Source of the DNA: G963674835 sp963674835
GTDB taxonomy: Bacteria > Planctomycetota > Planctomycetia > Pirellulales > Thermoguttaceae
Assembly (NCBI GenBank): GCA_963674835.2
Contig: CAXXKC010000002.1
Span: 434,001-498,000 of the forward strand
Length of the DNA stretch: 64,000 bases
Direction: 5' to 3'
This document shows, in pieces, positions 27,630-36,237 of the stretch (the first letter of the stretch is position 1; each line of letters starts with the position of its first letter). The notes below the pieces were generated by a model. It was given only the letters and a program-made list of their open reading frames with translations. It had not been told where the DNA came from and searched no databases. A program made the position numbers and the translations under genes.

Positions 27630-28499
27630 ATGACCAAGCCCCGCCGCAGACCTTCGATCTCCGCAGTTCAGTCGCCGCTGGAAACCTACCTGCGCGAGAT
27701 CAACGAAACTCCCCTGCTCTCGCCCGAGGACGAACAGGATCTGGCCATCGCGATTGGCGAAGGCAGCGTCCAGGCGAGGGACCGCATGGTCCGCGCCAAC
27801 CTCCGGCTGGTCGTGAACATCGCCCGCGGGTACACGGGCAAAGGGCTCGGGCTGCAGGACCTGATCGAGGAAGGAAACCTGGGCTTGCTCCGGGCGGTCG
27901 AGGGTTTCGACCCTGCGATGGGCACCCGCTTCTCGACCTACGCCAGCTACTGGATCAAGCAGTCGATCAAACGGGCATTGATCAACTCGGCCAAGACGAT
28001 CCGCATCCCGGCCTACATGGTCGAGCTGCTTTCGAAGTGGCGGCGGGCGAGCACACGTTTGGGCGAGGAACTGGGCCGAACGCCGACCCCCGAGGAAACG
28101 GCCCGCGTGCTAGGGCTTCCCCGCAAGAAGCTGCCCATCATCAAGAAGGCCATCCGCATCTACAATCTCACGCCGCAGACCGATCAGGCCGACAACGGCT
28201 GGTCGCTGGGTGAGATGATCATGGACGATCGGGCCAAGACGCCTGAGGACGAGTTGCTGGACCACGACAACCTTCGCCACGTTCTCCGGCAGTTGGAGAC
28301 GATGGACCAGCGCGAGGCGACCGTCCTGCGTATGCGGTTCGGGCTGGATGACAACGAGCCGCGCACGCTCAAGGAGATCGGCGAGTCGCTCGGCCTGACG
28401 CGGGAGCGCGTTCGCCAGATCGAGACCGAGGCGCTCGGCAAGCTCGGCGACAGCCTTAACGGGCAGGTGCTGCAACGTCGGCTGGCAGTTCGTGGCTAG
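27630..28499 (+). CDS. Primary-type RNA polymerase sigma factor (RpoD/SigA group)
   Basis: 289 residues, the size of group 2 sigma factors lacking region 1.1. Region 1.2 is at about 17-45 (PLETYLREINETPLLS), region 2 at 55-125 (RLVVNIARGYTGKGLGLQDL, then RFSTYASYWIKQSIKRAL), region 3 at 130-200, and region 4 at 215-280 (DDNEPRTLKEIGESLGLTRERVRQIE), all intact. It recognises standard -35/-10 promoters, in line with the TTGxxx/TAxxxT pairs found in this window. No clear Shine-Dalgarno sequence precedes the ATG. Whether it is the principal sigma or an alternative paralogue cannot be told here. Confidence 0.93.
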   Translation: MTKPRRRPSISAVQSPLETYLREINETPLLSPEDEQDLAIAIGEGSVQARDRMVRANLRLVVNIARGYTGKGLGLQDLIEEGNLGLLRAVEGFDPAMGTRFSTYASYWIKQSIKRALINSAKTIRIPAYMVELLSKWRRASTRLGEELGRTPTPEETARVLGLPRKKLPIIKKAIRIYNLTPQTDQADNGWSLGEMIMDDRAKTPEDELLDHDNLRHVLRQLETMDQREATVLRMRFGLDDNEPRTLKEIGESLGLTRERVRQIETEALGKLGDSLNGQVLQRRLAVRG

Positions 28500-28584
28500 G
28501 GCGTGTCGCGATCGATCGTCGCGTTTCCGGCCGCGCGTCTGCATTCTCGACGGCGATCCACCATGCGGTTCCACGTACTACTCG

Positions 28585-28620
28585 CCCCGGGGCACCAGGA
28601 GCGCAGGCTCTGCCCCGGGG
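28585..28620. terminator. Hairpin between the convergent sigma factor and PDZ genes
   Basis: Perfect 10-bp arms ccccggggca and tgccccgggg around a 16-nt loop in a 146-nt convergent gap. No T-tract, so terminator function is plausible but unproven. Confidence 0.45.
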
Positions 28621-28645
28621 CATGCGGCAGTGAGTACCGGCTGCG

Positions 28646-29437
28646 CTACGATTCGGATCTTGGCATGACAATGCCGATGCTAGGAAGCCCGAGGCTTTCC
28701 AGCACGTGATGACGTTCGGCCCAAGGCACGTCTTTGGCCTTGTCGACGGCGGCGCGGATATCGTCGAGCGTGCCTTCGAAGGCACGGTGCTCGGTCTTAC
28801 CTTCGTTGCCCCGGTACTCGATCTCGACCTTAAAGCGGTTTTCGCCAAGGTTTTTCAGCGTGAGCGACTGGAAGTTCTGCCAACGAGCAGTCTCGGTCGC
28901 CGAACCGCCCTTCTCATACGTTTCCTGGCGGAACATGCCAGGCATGCGGAACACGCGGCGATTTGTCGGGTGGCCCATGCCGAGCTCCTTGAGGGTGCGC
29001 GAGCCGAGCTTGGCCTTCACCGTCTCCGCCTTGCCTGCCCGGATGATCCCAAAGGTGACCTCCTGGCCGGGCTTGTCGGACCGCACAAGCTTGGACAACT
29101 GTTCGGGCGATGTGAGCTTCTGATCGTTTAGGCTCAGAAGAACATCGTGCATTTTCAGGCCGGCCTCCGCAGCAGGCGATTTGGGTGTGACGTCGACCAC
29201 CAGCACGCCTTGTTCCTGTTCGAAGATTCCCGGGAAATGGCTACGAATAGCCGGGTGGAGTCTCTCCACCGAAACGCCGAGGAACGTCACCTGGTCCGAC
29301 GGAGCGCTCTGGGTGGCAGGCGCCTTGGCCTCCGGTTTGCTTGCGGGGCTCTTCTCCTGGGCAACACCCACCGTCGCGTACGCCAGCAGTCCGATCACCA
29401 CGACTGCGACCGACAGCACACGTGGTACGACTCTCAT
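28646..29437 (-). CDS. Exported PDZ-domain protein
   Basis: 263 residues with a signal peptide (about 1-26, ending VGVAQ). A PDZ domain spans about 50-140: FLGVSVERLHPAIRSHF, GVLVVDVTPKSPAAEAGLKM, then DVLLSLNDQKL. No protease domain is attached, so it is not a DegP/HtrA enzyme. The C-terminal 110 residues form strands and helices I cannot place (RFKVEIEYRGNEGKTEHRAF). The start has GGAGATCGCA immediately upstream; an upstream in-frame ATG at 29557 lacks one. Probably a periplasmic adaptor or substrate-binding protein. Transcribed toward the sigma factor gene. Confidence 0.75.
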   Translation of the reverse strand: MRVVPRVLSVAVVVIGLLAYATVGVAQEKSPASKPEAKAPATQSAPSDQVTFLGVSVERLHPAIRSHFPGIFEQEQGVLVVDVTPKSPAAEAGLKMHDVLLSLNDQKLTSPEQLSKLVRSDKPGQEVTFGIIRAGKAETVKAKLGSRTLKELGMGHPTNRRVFRMPGMFRQETYEKGGSATETARWQNFQSLTLKNLGENRFKVEIEYRGNEGKTEHRAFEGTLDDIRAAVDKAKDVPWAERHHVLESLGLPSIGIVMPRSES

Positions 29438-30319
29438 TGCGATCTCCTTCTTCTCTGGCCGCCGGCAAGTGGAAGTCGCCTCGCAGAGGTCGACAGAGTC
29501 CCCCTTGGCCGACGACCACTCCTGTACGGGTGGGCGAAACGTCCCGCCGCCCATCACTCATTTCACGCAGACCGGGACCATCCCGGCTGTCAGTGGAGGG
29601 CATTGCAAGTGCAGTGCCAATTCTGTTCGGGACCGCACGACACGCGGTGGTCGAGTGGCTAAGCGGCCCATGGCGCCGTCTGCACGACGACCCAGCTCTG
29701 AAACAGGTTGAAATGGTCTGATTTGTTGGGCGCGTTGTCATCGGACGGCAAAGCGTCCATCGGAAATGCAAGACAGGAAATTGGTTAGGAGCACCGGACG
29801 GATATCGAGTCGGCACTTGGCCTGTGGGTCGTGTTGCCTTAGAACCGTCTATCGGACCGGGTTGAGAGCAACTGACACACCGCTTGCGTCCCAGGAGACG
29901 GACCAAACGCAGTGCGTCGGGTCGGCGTCGTGCGTGCCGCGGCTGCGGCGAGATCGGGCAGCCGCTCAGTAGGCCAGATTGACGGGCTTGCGACAGGCTG
30001 TCCGCCGGGTTGTTGTGATCGCCATAGGCTTCGGAGGGCGTCCGTCCGCAAGACGAAGAACGGCGTTTCAATGAGACAACGACGTGCCTAGTTGTCGTAC
30101 CTCGTATTGATTCCCTGTTGGGCGGTTCGCCCGTTAGGGGCAGTAGCGGACTCCCATTACGGGAATCCCGAAGCTGCGTCGGAGTCGGCCACAGTTGCGT
30201 GCGTCCGGCGTTCGACCATCGAACACGTTTTGCAGCTGGCTGGCCAAGCACGCTTTGGGCCCCCTGGGTCCAGCCGAATGAGTCGCCGGGCGCGCGGATG
30301 GAAAGCGGGGGGCCACTGA
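29438..30319. other. 882-nt region without a supportable gene
   Basis: A 422-codon minus-strand frame crosses it, but its translation is rich in Arg, Ser, Pro and Thr without any domain, and it continues as an antisense reading of two real genes. No tRNA cloverleaf, repeat array or insertion-sequence ends are visible. It may hold control elements or a decayed gene. Confidence 0.45.
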
Positions 30320-31555
30320 TCAGGGCCTTTTGAGCAGGGTGAACAGCGTCTTGGTGTCGCCTGCGATGTTCTCGACGATCTGGTGCGAGACGGGCGCTCC
30401 GGCCCACGACACGCCGCTCATGAAGTTGTTGAAGCGTCGCCAGGAGCTCATTAACGATTCGGCCTTGGGATCGGTGATGCTCGGCGTGTCGGTCTGTTGC
30501 TCGACCCACACGCGGAACGCAGAGGCCTCTTGATCGAACAGACGTGCGTAGGTGATTACGTCGGGCTGGTTCAGTGACATCGATTCGCGTAGGAGCGTGG
30601 GTGGAAGGCGCGACGCCATATTGGCGATACTGACGGCGAGGTTGTCGAACCGCTGCTTGGGCGAATACGCGGGCGAGTTAACCATCAGTTCGCGGTACAA
30701 CTGGCGGTCGATGTCCCAGATTTCCGGCACGCGGACCTGGACGCGCTGATCCGTCGACATCGGGAATTCGGTCCAACTGAGGAACAGTTGCCAGGTCGTG
30801 TCGAAGTCGCGAAACGCCTCGCTCACGGTCACCAGACCGGCGCCATCGGAGACGAGCACCGCCAGACTGTCGGCTTGCCGATGGAGTTGCTCACTGTACC
30901 GTTGCCGCGCGGCCTCGCGCGCGGTGGGCACGATTGCGCTTGTCTTCATGCTCTCGGCCAGGAACGCCGTGCTTTCCACGAGCTTGTTTGCCAGCTTGGA
31001 AACCTTGACAGTGTCGTAGGTGGGCGTCGGCGTGACCGAAAGCAGCCGAGCCAGCATTCGCGTATCGGAATCGACACGCTCGATTCGCACGACGGCCCAG
31101 TCGAGCAGGTTGGGGAGGTTGTTGAGCTTGACGTGAAGCGACTGCCAGGTCTGCTGGAACGCCTCGAATTGGCCGCGAAGCGTGGCGGCATCGGCGTCAC
31201 CGACGGCCGATGTCTGGAGATCGGCGATCTGTTGGATGGCTTTGTTGGTTTGGTCGTCGAGTGCGACGATGCCCTGATTGGCCACGGCGATGCGGACGTC
31301 GCGAAGCGTTCCCCAAATCTGCATCGCCAGGCGAAACGTATCTTCGCCGAGTTGCTGCTGATTGGTTCTGTCGGTCCGAGCGGAAGCCGGAGAGGCCGGC
31401 GGTGCGGCCAGAGGTGCGCCCGATGCGGGTGGACTTGGCGCGGTGGTCGTTCCAGTCGGCGGCGTCGATTGACGGGCGGTCTCGGCACCCATTGTGGGGA
31501 CAACAAGAACCGCAAGCAGCAGCGCCGACACGCCATCTCGTAGTGCATGCCTCAT
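30320..31555 (-). CDS. Exported helical protein of unknown function
   Basis: 411 residues. A signal peptide at about 1-24 (LLLAVLVVPTMGAE) is followed by a Pro/Ala/Ser/Thr linker (25-60), then an almost wholly helical body. No domain is recognised. The body contains SGAPLAAPPASPASA at the linker, EFPMSTDQRVQVRVPEIWDIDR in the middle, and a C terminus with GVSWAGAPVSHQIVENIAG. The ATG at 31555 has GGAGGA upstream. Its start lies 178 nt from the DapA-like gene in divergent orientation. Likely periplasmic. Confidence 0.7.
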   Translation of the reverse strand: MRHALRDGVSALLLAVLVVPTMGAETARQSTPPTGTTTAPSPPASGAPLAAPPASPASARTDRTNQQQLGEDTFRLAMQIWGTLRDVRIAVANQGIVALDDQTNKAIQQIADLQTSAVGDADAATLRGQFEAFQQTWQSLHVKLNNLPNLLDWAVVRIERVDSDTRMLARLLSVTPTPTYDTVKVSKLANKLVESTAFLAESMKTSAIVPTAREAARQRYSEQLHRQADSLAVLVSDGAGLVTVSEAFRDFDTTWQLFLSWTEFPMSTDQRVQVRVPEIWDIDRQLYRELMVNSPAYSPKQRFDNLAVSIANMASRLPPTLLRESMSLNQPDVITYARLFDQEASAFRVWVEQQTDTPSITDPKAESLMSSWRRFNNFMSGVSWAGAPVSHQIVENIAGDTKTLFTLLKRP

Positions 31556-31659
31556 CGGACTTCCTCCAGTCAAGATATGGAGACTTACCCGCGGGCTGAT
31601 GTGCAATCGGCGTGCCACAACGGGCCTGGCGGTATCGTCGAGCGTATTAGGAGGGTATT

Positions 31660-31740
31660 ATGGGCGTCGATGTGCCCATTCGCACCGCCGCACGTGGTCG
31701 GTGCCCTCACGAGACTTCTGGAGAAACCGGCCATGACTGA
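31660..31740 (+). CDS. 26-codon upstream ORF overlapping the start of the DapA-family gene
   Basis: ATG at 31660 is preceded by a near-perfect Shine-Dalgarno sequence, TAGGAGGG (31648-31655), five nt away: the best ribosome site in this part of the window. The frame runs 26 codons (begins MGVDVPIRTAARG, ends ETGHD) and stops with TGA at 31738-31740, eight bases overlapping the ATG of the next gene. It has no resemblance to known peptides. The layout fits a leader peptide or translational coupling. That it is translated is inference from the ribosome site and overlap. Confidence 0.5.
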   Translation: MGVDVPIRTAARGRCPHETSGETGHD

Positions 31741-32803
31741 ACGTCAGAAAGCCGTTGCTGGCCAATCCACTTCGCGGCGCCGTTTCCTCATGAGCTCCGG
31801 GCTGACGGCCGGAGCGGCGATGACGGGTCTGGCCAGTTTTGGCAGGGCGGCCGAGCAGAAACTGCCCATGTCGGCAGCGCGGTCGCGCGGCCCCCACCCT
31901 AAGGTGCGTGCGGCCCTGACCGGCCCGTGGCCTTCGATCCACACGCCCTTCACGCGAGACGGAGATATCGACTTCAAGGCGCTTCAGCGCATGGTCGATT
32001 TCGTGATCGTGGAGGGGAAGGCCAAGGCGGTGGTGCTGACCTGGGGCGACAGCCTGTATTCGCTGCTGACCGATGACGAGATCGCCGAGGTGACCAAGGC
32101 GGTATGCAGGCATGTGAACAAGCGGGCGATGGTCGTGGCGGCTGATGGAATCTGGTGGACCGGCAAAGAGGTGGCCTTCGCCCAATACTGCCTGGAAGTC
32201 GGCGCGGACATGCTCATGGTGCTGCCGCCGGATTGGGCGGCGTCGGCGACGGTCGATACGCTCGTGGGGCATTACGCGGCCGTGGCCGAGGAGATTCCCG
32301 TGATGTTGGTGACCAACTACCTAGGAAAACGTGGCTCGAAGTTCGCCATTGAGTTGATCGGACGCCTACTTCACGAGGTGCCGGGCGTGATGGCGGTGAA
32401 GGACGACGTTTGCGGAGCATTTGCCCGTAAGCTGTGCATAGTCGCTGGAGATCGCTGGGTGCTTTCGGCGGGCGGACAGAAGCAGAACCATATGGATATG
32501 GTTCCCTATGGCGTCGACGGCTATCTGTCGACATTCATGTCGTTCAAGCCGCAGATCGCGTGGAAGTACTGGAATGCCATCGAGGCCGGCGACCTGGTTG
32601 CAGCGGCGGCAGTGATCCGCGAGTATGACGTGCCACTGTTCGACGAGATTCTGACTTCGGAAGGGAGTTTCGACGCCGCGACGCACGGCATCCTGGAACT
32701 GGCCGGACTTGCAGGCCGTTGGCGGCGTTCGCCCTACTATTCGCTCAATGACGCCCAGATGGAGAAGCTCGGGGCGTTTCTCAAGAGCCACAATATGTTG
32801 TAG
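31733..32803 (+). CDS. Tat-exported DapA/NanA-family (class I aldolase) protein
   Basis: 356 residues. A twin-arginine signal (SRRRFLMSSG at 14-23) and alanine-rich region precede the barrel. GPWPSIHTPFTRDGDIDFKAL is the family's N-terminal block, and LHEVPGVMAVKDDV carries the Schiff-base Lys223. Two family motifs differ: the GTTGE loop reads LTWGDSL, and the Tyr of the YNxP motif is Val (VMLVTNYLG). The lysine is therefore kept but the proton-relay Tyr is not in place. Dihydrodipicolinate synthase is ruled out by export; sialic acid or other keto-acid lyase activity is possible. The ATG at 31733 has GGAG nine nt upstream and is overlapped by the short upstream frame. Confidence 0.75.
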   Translation: MTERQKAVAGQSTSRRRFLMSSGLTAGAAMTGLASFGRAAEQKLPMSAARSRGPHPKVRAALTGPWPSIHTPFTRDGDIDFKALQRMVDFVIVEGKAKAVVLTWGDSLYSLLTDDEIAEVTKAVCRHVNKRAMVVAADGIWWTGKEVAFAQYCLEVGADMLMVLPPDWAASATVDTLVGHYAAVAEEIPVMLVTNYLGKRGSKFAIELIGRLLHEVPGVMAVKDDVCGAFARKLCIVAGDRWVLSAGGQKQNHMDMVPYGVDGYLSTFMSFKPQIAWKYWNAIEAGDLVAAAAVIREYDVPLFDEILTSEGSFDAATHGILELAGLAGRWRRSPYYSLNDAQMEKLGAFLKSHNML

Positions 32804-32853
32804 CGGGCCGGCGCCACGTGTTGTCGGTGGCACGGCCGGGTGAGGGTTCTTTG

Positions 32854-32898
32854 GCGGCACAGCCGGGGGCGCGGCACAGCCGGGGGCGGCTGTGCTAC
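32854..32898. repeat. Tandem 17-bp unit followed by inverted arm, REP-like
   Basis: Two adjacent identical 17-bp units (gcggcacagccgggggc) at 32854-32870 and 32871-32887 are followed by ggctgtgctac, which pairs with the GGCACAGC part to form a stem. A related string, ggtggcacggccgggtg, lies just before (near 32827). The GGCACAGCC/GGCTGTGC core is the same as at 2218-2247. Located in the gap between converging genes. Confidence 0.6.
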
Positions 32899-32942
32899 AT
32901 GGGGGACCGGCCGGGTGGTGGACTGTCGTTGAATCGCGGCGG

Positions 32943-34349
32943 CTACCAGGCGATTTCGGGTTTGGCGGTATCGCTGGTCATGTGCTCGGGCAAACGCCAC
33001 ACGTGGTCGCCATTGCGGTTGGTGAAGTAGAGCCGGCTTTCCGATTTCTTGCGGGCATTGCCGTCAGCCCAAAACGCGTAGAAATCGGGGTGGGCATCGA
33101 GAGGCCTGCGGCAGTAGGTGTGGTTGTACTTGCTGTCGTGGGTGAGTTGCTTCACCTTGGTCCAGGTCTTGCCCTGGTCGCTGCTCGTCCAAAGGGCCAC
33201 TTCGCCGCCGGGATTGTAGCGTTGGGGGCCGGGCTCGGTGGGACCGATGATTCGCCACATGCCATCTTCCTCGATGTAGAGCGAACCCATGTCGTAGTTA
33301 TTGTCGGAGTGGATGGTGCCCTGGATGTCCCATTGGCTACCGGTCCAGCGGGCTGTTTGCCAGATGCGGGGGTCGTTCTTGGGGCCCGCCTCCCAGCCGC
33401 CGCTGGTGATGTAGAGGATGACGGGGTTTCCCTGGGCATCGAAGGTCAGGTCTTTCATGTAGACGTTGCGGTTCTCCGACTTGTAGTCGTGGATCAGTGC
33501 GACGTTGTCGGTGGTGGTCAGGGGCACGTCGACCGTCTTTCCGGCAGCGTTTTGCCAGGTCTTGCCGAAATCGTCCGTCTGCAGGTAGTACAGGTTCGTG
33601 CGCCAGTTGAGCCCCAGCGGCTTGGGGTGGATGTTGAAGGCGGTACCCACTCGCTTGCCCTGGGCCCCGCTGACCTGGTAGTGGCCAAGTTCGCCTTGGG
33701 CGTAGGACTGCGGCTGGCTCCAGGCACGGCCGTCGGGGCTGGTCATGGCATAGAGGAATCGCCGGCCTTGATCGTAGTGGGTGTACACGAAGAGGAAGCC
33801 TTGGCCGTCGATAAAGTGGGGCTGGGTGTAGGAGAAGTTCGTTGTCTGGACGAGTTCGAAGTCGTCGATGTCGTAGGGCTTCTTACTGACCGAGAGGTAC
33901 GATGGCCGCGACGTGCCGTGGGAGCTGGAGAAGATCCACACGTAGCCCTTGTCGTCCAGGGCGATCACGGGGTTGTCGTGAGCATCGTTGGTCTGTTTGT
34001 CCAGGAGGAACGTGGGCTTGGGGACGGTGCCGGTGGCGTGATCGTAGTATGACACCATGTGCCAGAGCGTCTTCTGGGCTGGATCGGTGCCGCCGTAACA
34101 GAAGAACGTCTTGTTCGCTTGCTTCGAGTAGACGGCGAACGGGATGTGCTTGGCACAGTAGGTGCCCAGGCCGCCGCTATACTTGAAGACGTATTTGTCC
34201 TTCTGACCCTGGTTGTAATACCAGATGCCGTGGTAACCGTCGATTTTGTGGACGTTCAGAACGCTCTTCTCTTCGCCCCTCGCAGCAGAGGCAGCAAGGC
34301 TCAACATGAGCACGAACAGAACAGCGCCACAGTGTCGGATGCACGTCAC
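32943..34349 (-). CDS. Exported BNR-repeat beta-propeller protein
   Basis: 468 residues with a signal peptide (about 1-25, SLAASAARG). It is made of propeller blades with Asp-box-like turns: TSPDGRAWSQ, TDDFGKTWQN and SSDQGKTWTK. The overall pattern (IDGYHGIWYYNQG, DDKGYVWIFSSSHG, VWRLPEHMTSD) fits BNR-4 proteins found near polysaccharide-degrading genes. No sialidase Arg triad (YRIP) is present, so it is not a typical GH33. The start is GTG with GAGGAG upstream. A glycan-binding or lyase role outside the cytoplasm is plausible. Confidence 0.8.
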   Translation of the reverse strand: MTCIRHCGAVLFVLMLSLAASAARGEEKSVLNVHKIDGYHGIWYYNQGQKDKYVFKYSGGLGTYCAKHIPFAVYSKQANKTFFCYGGTDPAQKTLWHMVSYYDHATGTVPKPTFLLDKQTNDAHDNPVIALDDKGYVWIFSSSHGTSRPSYLSVSKKPYDIDDFELVQTTNFSYTQPHFIDGQGFLFVYTHYDQGRRFLYAMTSPDGRAWSQPQSYAQGELGHYQVSGAQGKRVGTAFNIHPKPLGLNWRTNLYYLQTDDFGKTWQNAAGKTVDVPLTTTDNVALIHDYKSENRNVYMKDLTFDAQGNPVILYITSGGWEAGPKNDPRIWQTARWTGSQWDIQGTIHSDNNYDMGSLYIEEDGMWRIIGPTEPGPQRYNPGGEVALWTSSDQGKTWTKVKQLTHDSKYNHTYCRRPLDAHPDFYAFWADGNARKKSESRLYFTNRNGDHVWRLPEHMTSDTAKPEIAW

Positions 34350-34410
34350 GGTTAGTCTCTCCTCGGTTTCGGTAGGAATACCCCGTTGTTGTCAAATGTC
34401 TCGGACCGCT

Positions 34411-35004
34411 CTATCTTCCGCGGGCCACACTATCGATCACGCGTTGAAATACCGGCTGAAGGCCCTGCCACTCACTCTCGGGGCACTGGCATGTCACGCT
34501 CAGTCGCTGACTGGTGAGCAGGGCCGTAACCCAGTAACCATGCTGCTGGCTGCCAAGCGATCCCGTACCGGTGTACTCGGACTGTTTGCCTGGGGCGATC
34601 GGCAATCGGACGTCAGCGGTGTTCAGGTCTTTGAAGTTGCCCAGGTCTTCAGCCAGGATTTGCCCTTTCAGCTCATGCACCTGGTTCAAGGGCGACAAGG
34701 CCTCAGCATCGTCGGAGCCGGACAAGCGATTGGTGCTTTTAGCAATGTCGGCCAGCAGCGATCCGGTAACGTCGACGGTAACGCTGATCCAGGCACCGCC
34801 GCTGCTGAAGGTGGCGTTGTAGTTGCCGTTCTTGCCACCACCGGTCATGGCCCAACCGGCCGGTGCGTCGCACTTGAAGGAGCCGTCCTCGGCGACGTAG
34901 GTTGTGTACTCGCTGGGAATGACGGCTCGTCCGCATCCCGCGGCAGCGAGCCAACCCAGACACATCACCGCCAGCACGAAGCGAACTACATCGATACGCA
35001 TCAT
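34411..35004 (-). CDS. Small exported lipoprotein
   Basis: 197 residues. The signal peptide ends in the lipobox LAAAGC with the lipidated Cys at 24. The mature part is about 170 residues (DGSFKCDAPAGWAMTG, SVTVDVTGSLLADIAKS, YWVTALLTSQRLSVTCQCP), a mixed alpha/beta fold resembling small proteins with a PsbP/DUF1795-type look; I do not assign it. The ATG at 35004 lies nine nt after GGAGG. A good promoter is seen upstream. Confidence 0.75.
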   Translation of the reverse strand: MMRIDVVRFVLAVMCLGWLAAAGCGRAVIPSEYTTYVAEDGSFKCDAPAGWAMTGGGKNGNYNATFSSGGAWISVTVDVTGSLLADIAKSTNRLSGSDDAEALSPLNQVHELKGQILAEDLGNFKDLNTADVRLPIAPGKQSEYTGTGSLGSQQHGYWVTALLTSQRLSVTCQCPESEWQGLQPVFQRVIDSVARGR

Positions 35005-35076
35005 GGTGACAGCCTCCAAAGGGAGAAAGACAACGACGAATCCGCCCCGTGGCGGGTTTGCATCGAGTCAGATTCT

Positions 35077-35105
35077 GTTATAGATGCCGCCAATGTGGGA
35101 TACAA
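35077..35105 (-). promoter_or_regulatory. Promoter TTGTAT-17-TATAAC for the lipoprotein gene
   Basis: On the minus strand the -35 TTGTAT (35100-35105) and the -10 TATAAC (35077-35082) are exactly 17 nt apart. The lipoprotein ATG is 73 nt downstream of the -10. Confidence 0.65.
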
Positions 35106-35160
35106 CCCTTTGCGCCGGACGGGCGAGAAATGTTCAGTTTTCCCTAAGAAGAGTGCGGGT

Positions 35161-36171
35161 TCAATCGTCTTCGTCGTCGCGTGCCCTGCTCATGCGATGA
35201 TCGATGTACCAAGCCAAACGGCCCAGAAGGCGAGCGTAGATCATGAGACCGGCCGCCAAGACGGGCGCGGCGACGAAGGCTGTAAGCCACAGGGACTCCA
35301 ATTGGGTCGTGAAGATGAGCGTCCACCAAATGACGAGTATTGCGCCGGTTTCGATGTAGAACATCGCCCATCCCCACCAAGCCACGACGAGGCTATCGAG
35401 CACGGCCATCGAAACGGGAATGATCGGAGAGCCGGCCTCGAGCGCCGACAGCAAGAATATGGGAAAAGACACGAAGACCACGGCGACGGCGGGGATCGGC
35501 GGGTGCAGGGGCAAGATCGCGTTGGTCGCCCAACCCAGCAGAAGCGACAACACGATTGCAGTGCCCGGGTAGGCCAGGGTCCAGACCCATTCGCGCCAGT
35601 CGCCGGTCGGCCAGTTGTCGACGTGGTCGTAGCCGTCGGCGGTCGTCTCGATGATGGCCATGCAGGCGGCCGAGGCATAGGAACAAGTGAAGGCGATAAT
35701 CAGGAAGAGGGGGATGACGAAGCAGCGGAACGCCAGCGTCAGTCCTTGATCCAGGCACCAGATGCACAGAACGAGTCCCAGTGCGCCGACCGTCAGCCCA
35801 AAGGCGATCAGCATCCACACGCCCAGCGATTGCAGATAGAAAGGAAACGAGAAGACGCCAGTCCAGAACGGCAGCGAGGGGGGATCGGGCAGCGGGTCCT
35901 GGGTGATCACGGGCTGTCGCACCGGGGGCACCGATATGGGGATCGGTGCGGCGACCGGCTCTTCACGCAGGGCGTACTCCTGTGGCGTCTGCAAGGTGTA
36001 CTCGTCCGAGTCGTGCGAACGGCGCGGCGGTGTCGGCGGGTCAGTCGTGGCAGGCGCTGGCTGCTGCGGTGAACGGGGCTGGGCAGGCTGCGAGCCTGAC
36101 GGAACCTTGGGCGGCGGTGTGGGACGCCCGGCGGCTTGCTTCTTAGGATCGCGATAACGGCCGTACGACAT
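35161..36171 (-). CDS. Polytopic membrane protein with Pro-rich cytoplasmic head
   Basis: 336 residues. Residues 1-100 are Pro/Gln/Ser-rich and charged (starting MSYGRYRDPKKQAAGR). Then follow about six hydrophobic segments (ASLPFWTGVFSFPFYLQSLGV, LIAFGLTVGALGLVLCIW, FVIPLFLIIAFTCSYASA, TAIVLSLLLGWATNAILP, and others). No transporter family is recognised. The ATG has TGGAGTG upstream. It follows glcF by 66 nt on the same strand and could be a late operon member; a longer in-frame start at 36225 is unlikely. Confidence 0.7.
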   Translation of the reverse strand: MSYGRYRDPKKQAAGRPTPPPKVPSGSQPAQPRSPQQPAPATTDPPTPPRRSHDSDEYTLQTPQEYALREEPVAAPIPISVPPVRQPVITQDPLPDPPSLPFWTGVFSFPFYLQSLGVWMLIAFGLTVGALGLVLCIWCLDQGLTLAFRCFVIPLFLIIAFTCSYASAACMAIIETTADGYDHVDNWPTGDWREWVWTLAYPGTAIVLSLLLGWATNAILPLHPPIPAVAVVFVSFPIFLLSALEAGSPIIPVSMAVLDSLVVAWWGWAMFYIETGAILVIWWTLIFTTQLESLWLTAFVAAPVLAAGLMIYARLLGRLAWYIDHRMSRARDDEDD

Positions 36172-36237
36172 AGGGCACTCCATTGGGCCCCGATTTCGCC
36201 CAGGTCGTGTTGCGGTGGTCAGCAACGACGCCGCCGG

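Noticed and set aside
29241..30509. 422-codon minus-strand frame across the 882-nt gap
   Set aside because: No domain, odd composition, and both ends overlap real genes in another frame.
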